A stretch of 64,000 nt of DNA, from contig JACKGY010000004.1 in assembly GCA_020639295.1 (NCBI GenBank), positions 248,001 to 312,000 on the forward strand, written 5' to 3'. The notes under the pieces were generated by a model. That model had not been told where the DNA came from, searched no databases, and saw only the letters and a program-made list of their open reading frames with translations. The DNA comes from Planctomycetota bacterium (GTDB taxonomy: Bacteria > Planctomycetota > GCA-002687715 > DRQF01). Each line of letters starts with the position of its first letter. Position 1 is the stretch's first letter. Both the position numbers and the translations under genes were made by a program. Positions 60,933 to 64,000 of this stretch are shown here, in pieces.

Positions 60933-62153
60933 TCAGGGGCTGAGCACCAGGGCGATCCCCATCGGCGCCGGACCGAGGTCACGGCTGCGTTGGTTGAAGA
61001 CGCCCTTGCCGCTCCGGTCGCCGATGGCCACGATCTCCAGGCTGCGGAAGCGACCGTCGCGCGGATCCCAGCGACCCCGGCCGTAGAGCCTGGGCGCGTA
61101 GCTCTGCGTCGCCGACTCCATGCGGGCCGCCCCGCGATACTCGATCACCCAATCTCCGTCCTCGTCGGCCAGCCGACGCATGCCGAGCCGGGCCTCCTTC
61201 AGGTCTTCGGCCCGCCAGTGGGGCGTCTGGCCGCGGACGTTGTCGACCAGCACGGTGCGACAGAGGCGGGCGAGCACCGCGGGGTCGAGCGGCTCCTCCT
61301 CCTTGGTCGAGCCGGGCAGGAAGGCCTTCGGGTCGGCGAAGGCGATCCAGTTCAGGTTCCAGGCCCAGTCGACGAAACTCATCCAGCCACGGCCGATGTC
61401 GCTCGGGCGGAACCGGCGCCCGCTGTCGTCGGTCTCGCCCCGGGGCAGGTCGCGGAGGAAGACACGGAAGACCAGGTTCTTGCCGATGACCTCCGGCGGG
61501 CGCGTCTCGGCGACCCGGGGGACCTCCAGATTGGCGTAGCCCTTCTCCGCGCGCAGGGCCTCCCAGCGTTCGAGTGCCTTCTGGAGCCGCTCCTTGACCA
61601 CCGCCGCGTTACCGCTGATGCCGTGGCCGCCGTCCAGATACTCGGCGTCCGGGCCGATCATGTAGACCCCCTGCTTGGTGCCGGGGTGGTTCCAGTCCTT
61701 GGCCGGAACCGCGTCGCCGTAGCGCTTGAAGAAGCGATGACGGGGGTCGTTCTTGCGCTGCTCGAGCGCGAGCGGGTTCTCGGGGTAGAGGAAGAAGACC
61801 TCCTCGGCCACGGTGACGAACTCGCGACTGAGCTTCCGGATCTCGGGGTCTGACCAGACCAGCTGGCGTCCGCGGACGCCGTTGTTTCAGGTACAGCCGA
61901 GGGGATGCCCGTTCATCGTCCAGAGCAGGATCGGGCGGCCGAGCCGCCGCGCCTCCTCGACCGCCGGCCAGAACTCGTTCCGCCAGCCGATCTCTTCCCA
62001 GGCGAGTTCCTGCTCGCTCGGCCGGATGAAGGCGAGCCAATCGGCGAGGTTGGCCGCCGAAGGTTCGCGGTCGAGCGGTGCCTGGGCCCTCGCCGCCAGA
62101 GTGGCGAGAGCGAGGAAGAGGCCCGCGACGATGGTGGTGCTCGTCTTGCGCAT
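60933..62153 (-). CDS. Exported thioredoxin-like protein with in-frame TGA, probable selenoprotein
   Basis: One frame of 406 codons interrupted only by TGA at 61887-61889. Signal peptide MRKTSTTIVAGLFLALATLA comes first; residues 70-88 (RLGRPILLWTMNGHPLGCT) lead directly into TGA at codon 89, followed in frame by NNGVRGRQLVWSDPEIRK and 299 more protein-like residues. The strand before the TGA resembles thioredoxin-like proteins, where a CxxC would stand, giving here Cys-Thr-U. Hairpins lie just downstream of the TGA. Selenocysteine explains the facts better than a pseudogene, since neither half is otherwise damaged. The long C-terminal part (DLPRGETDDSGRRFRPSDIG) is not a family I recognise. 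Confidence 0.72.
61847..61880 (-). promoter_or_regulatory. Candidate bacterial SECIS hairpins
   Basis: In the mRNA sense, 6 bases after the TGA comes GGCGTCCGCGGACGCC (perfect palindrome, 61865-61880), then 4 bases later GGTCTGGTCAGACC (61847-61860). The second can form a 5-bp stem with a GGTC loop, its first loop base G about 30 bases from the TGA. This fits the known bacterial SECIS pattern (G in the apical loop, about 16-37 bases from UGA). Confidence 0.5.
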
Positions 62154-62299
62154 CCCGCGATGCTCGCCGACCGGCCTCCCGCCGGCAAGGGTGTGGTCGG
62201 CTTCGATCCCGCTCCCGGGGGGCGGGGCCACTCTTGACATCGGGGGCCCGGGCCTCGACCCTTTGGACTCGGCGAGGCGATGGGCATCCGGGAGTCGAC

Positions 62300-63760
62300 A
62301 TGAGCAAGGGACAGATGACCTACCTGGCCGCGGCGGAGCGGATCCTTCGCGAGCAGGGGCAACCGATGCACGTCCACGATCTGATGGCGGCGATCGCGGC
62401 GGCCGGGCTCGTCGAGTCGAGTGGCAAGACCCCCGAGGCGACCCTGCACGCGCAGCTCGCGGTCGCGGTCAAGCGCAGCGGGACCGAGGGTGCCTTCGTG
62501 CGCGTCCGACCCGCCGTCTTCGGGCTTGGCGACTGGCTGCGGGACGGCCGTATCAAGCTGCAGCTGGACGGCGACAGCCGCGTCCGCGTGCCGGATTACC
62601 CGACCAATGCCCAGGTCGACGCCGTGCTCAGGGTCCTTCCCGGTCTCGCCCGTGGTCGGATCCGCGCCCTGCAGAATCGCCTGGCCGGGCTCACCGGAAC
62701 CAACAAGGACAGCGTCGATTGGAGCGATCCCGACGCCTGGATCGGCGAGCGGCTCGATGGGGAGGACGAGGAGACCGCCCGCCGGGTCTGGCAGGGGACG
62801 AAGGGCAAGGTCAACCCGCGCTGGCTCGAGCCGCCCTGGCGTCTGGCCTGCGGCTATGGGCTACTCGAACCGGATGGCGGCGAGACGATGCGGATCACCG
62901 AGGACGGTCGGCGCTTTCTCGCCGAGCCCGAGGGCGAGGTCGTGCAGAGCATCGACGGTGACGAGGGCCTGCTCAGGATCCTGAGCATCATCGCCGAGGA
63001 GGGGCCGATCGCCACCGGCGAGATGCAGGGGCCCTGGGGCGACTTCCTCCAGCGGGAGAGCCGCATCCGGAGCGACAGCGCCATCCGCATGTGTCTCCAG
63101 GCCCGATTGCGCAACCTCGTCCAGCGCGGCTACATCGAACGCAGCGGTCGGCCCTATGCCCTGACCCCGGCCGGCTTCGACTACCTGGCAAGGACCGGCT
63201 CCCGGGAATCGGGTGACCGCCCCGACGATCAGTCGGAGCTGCTCACCCTGATCCGCCAGCAGCGAGGGCGCGTGCTCGAGAGCGCGCGCGAACTGCTCTC
63301 TCAGATGGATCCCTTCGCCTTCGAGCAGCTGGTGAAGACGCTGCTCGAATCGATGGGCTACGAAGATGTCGAGGTGACGGCGCGTTCCGGCGACATGGGG
63401 GTCGACGTCATCGGCCGGATCACCCTCGGCATCACCGAGGTCAAGGAGGTCGTCCAGGTCAAACGCCACAAGAACAACGTCCAGCGCACGGTGCTCGATG
63501 CCCTCCGCGGGTCGCTACACCGCTTCCAGGCCGTGCGGGGCACGATCATCACCCTCGGCGATTTCGCCCGTGGCACCAAGGCCGCGGCCTTCGAACCCGG
63601 CGCGGCGCCGATCACGCTGATCAACGGCGACAAGCTGATCGATCTCCTGCTCGAACACGAGATCGGGTTCCGCCGCAAGAAGGTCGAACTGTTGGAGCTC
63701 GACAGCAGCGCCTTCGAGCAGATCGAGGACTCGCTCGGCTCGACCTCCGCGAGCACCTGA
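62300..63760 (+). CDS. Mrr-type (type IV-like) restriction endonuclease with HARE-HTH
   Basis: A 486-residue protein in three parts. Residues 1-75 form a HARE-HTH winged helix (YLAAAERILREQGQPMHVHD). A middle winged-helix Mrr_N-like region (about 235-310) has VQRGYIERSGRPYALTPAG. The C-terminal Mrr catalytic domain (about 337-460) has FEQLVKTLLESMGYEDVEVT, GDMGVDVIGRI and the PD-(D/E)XK core ending VVQVKRHK. Such enzymes cut modified foreign DNA. GGAG lies 5 bases before the ATG at 62300; TTGACA about 65 bases upstream may be its -35. The next gene is a DUF6361-like ORF, suggesting a defence module. Confidence 0.88.
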   Translation: MSKGQMTYLAAAERILREQGQPMHVHDLMAAIAAAGLVESSGKTPEATLHAQLAVAVKRSGTEGAFVRVRPAVFGLGDWLRDGRIKLQLDGDSRVRVPDYPTNAQVDAVLRVLPGLARGRIRALQNRLAGLTGTNKDSVDWSDPDAWIGERLDGEDEETARRVWQGTKGKVNPRWLEPPWRLACGYGLLEPDGGETMRITEDGRRFLAEPEGEVVQSIDGDEGLLRILSIIAEEGPIATGEMQGPWGDFLQRESRIRSDSAIRMCLQARLRNLVQRGYIERSGRPYALTPAGFDYLARTGSRESGDRPDDQSELLTLIRQQRGRVLESARELLSQMDPFAFEQLVKTLLESMGYEDVEVTARSGDMGVDVIGRITLGITEVKEVVQVKRHKNNVQRTVLDALRGSLHRFQAVRGTIITLGDFARGTKAAAFEPGAAPITLINGDKLIDLLLEHEIGFRRKKVELLELDSSAFEQIEDSLGSTSAST

Positions 63761-63788
63761 GTCCCACGCCCCACGAGGAACGAGGACG

Positions 63789-64000
63789 ATGTCGGCGTCA
63801 CTGGCCTGGATCGACTTCTCGAGCGCGGAACGCGCGCGTTCCCAGCGCATTCTCTCCGCGCTGCGCGAGCCGGACTCGGTGGACGAACTCGGTCTCGGCA
63901 CCATCCGCGACGCGCTCTCCGACGCCCTCTTTCCCGGGACCTCGACCATCCAGACCCGGCTGGCCTACTTCCTCATGGTGCCCTGGATCTTCCGCCGCCT
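63789..64000 (+). CDS. DUF6361-like protein, N-terminal part (cut by window end)
   Basis: An open frame from the ATG at 63789 to the window edge (70 codons, MSASLAWIDFSSAERARSQR at the start). WIDFSS, VDELGLGTIRDALSDALFPG and TSTIQTRLAYFLMVPWIF match the beginning of DUF6361 proteins. It follows the Mrr-type gene by 28 bases, so cotranscription is likely. The family has no established function. Confidence 0.8.
   Translation, partial: MSASLAWIDFSSAERARSQRILSALREPDSVDELGLGTIRDALSDALFPGTSTIQTRLAYFLMVPWIFRR

Noticed and set aside
61887..61889. Reading the TGA as a simple nonsense mutation (pseudogene)
   Set aside because: Both halves are intact and in one frame, the TGA follows Gly-Cys-Thr at a redox-type position, and SECIS-like hairpins follow; selenocysteine is the simpler reading, though not proven.

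Overview
This is a high-GC bacterial chromosome segment, densely coded. Most genes have a clear GGAG/AAGGAG ribosome binding site, and ATG starts are mixed with GTG and a few TTG. The gene content fits an uncultured Planctomycetota-like bacterium: families of secreted FG-GAP beta-propeller proteins with a shared C-terminal domain, a Ser/Thr kinase fused to an FGE-sulfatase domain, and futalosine-type menaquinone synthesis. That assignment is an inference from gene content; no 16S gene is present. No CRISPR array, transposase or prophage was seen.

Layout. 0-9.6 kb: a partial Dus gene, a divergent TonB/TonB-dependent receptor pair, an NptA-type Na/phosphate transporter with a PhoU-like partner, a secreted protein, RecQ and YqgE. 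9.6-14.5 kb: ribosomal protein L33 (GTG start), a run of two lipoproteins and a membrane protein, an orphan OmpR-type regulator, and a 46-codon ORF coupled to a sigma54-activator-like protein whose ATPase motifs have decayed. 14.5-23.6 kb: a stand-alone PD-(D/E)XK/Fe-S nuclease, a hydrolase-thioesterase-FabL-MqnD run, the kinase-FGE fusion, gmd and an acyl-CoA dehydrogenase. 23.8-34.8 kb: six consecutive minus-strand genes for exported proteins, three of them a tandem triplication. 34.9-42.3 kb: a compact operon, lipA - E1alpha-like - E1beta - E2 - E1alpha - E3 - lipB, making a branched-chain-type 2-oxoacid dehydrogenase together with both enzymes of lipoate attachment.

43.1-49.9 kb: a HEAT-like exported protein, a beta-helix exported protein, a tiny Cys-rich-ended peptide gene with its own terminator (candidate RiPP-like precursor), and a tandemly repeated cassette. 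Each cassette holds a ZAS-like membrane protein plus a small beta protein; the first 288 nt of the two lead genes differ at one base while the rest has diverged. 49.8-57.2 kb: sixA, gltX beside tRNA-Glu(CTC), another FG-GAP protein and small membrane or unknown genes. 57.6-64 kb: a Lon-like protease, a VF530-type protein, an exported thioredoxin-like protein with an in-frame TGA directly after Gly-Cys-Thr and hairpins downstream (probable selenoprotein), an Mrr-type restriction enzyme and the start of a DUF6361-like gene.

Most notable: the candidate selenoprotein, the duplicated ZAS-like cassette with a sharply bounded identical block, the orphan short peptide, the shared C-terminal domain of the exported proteins, the degenerate E1alpha subunit and the ATPase-dead enhancer-binding-protein homologue.
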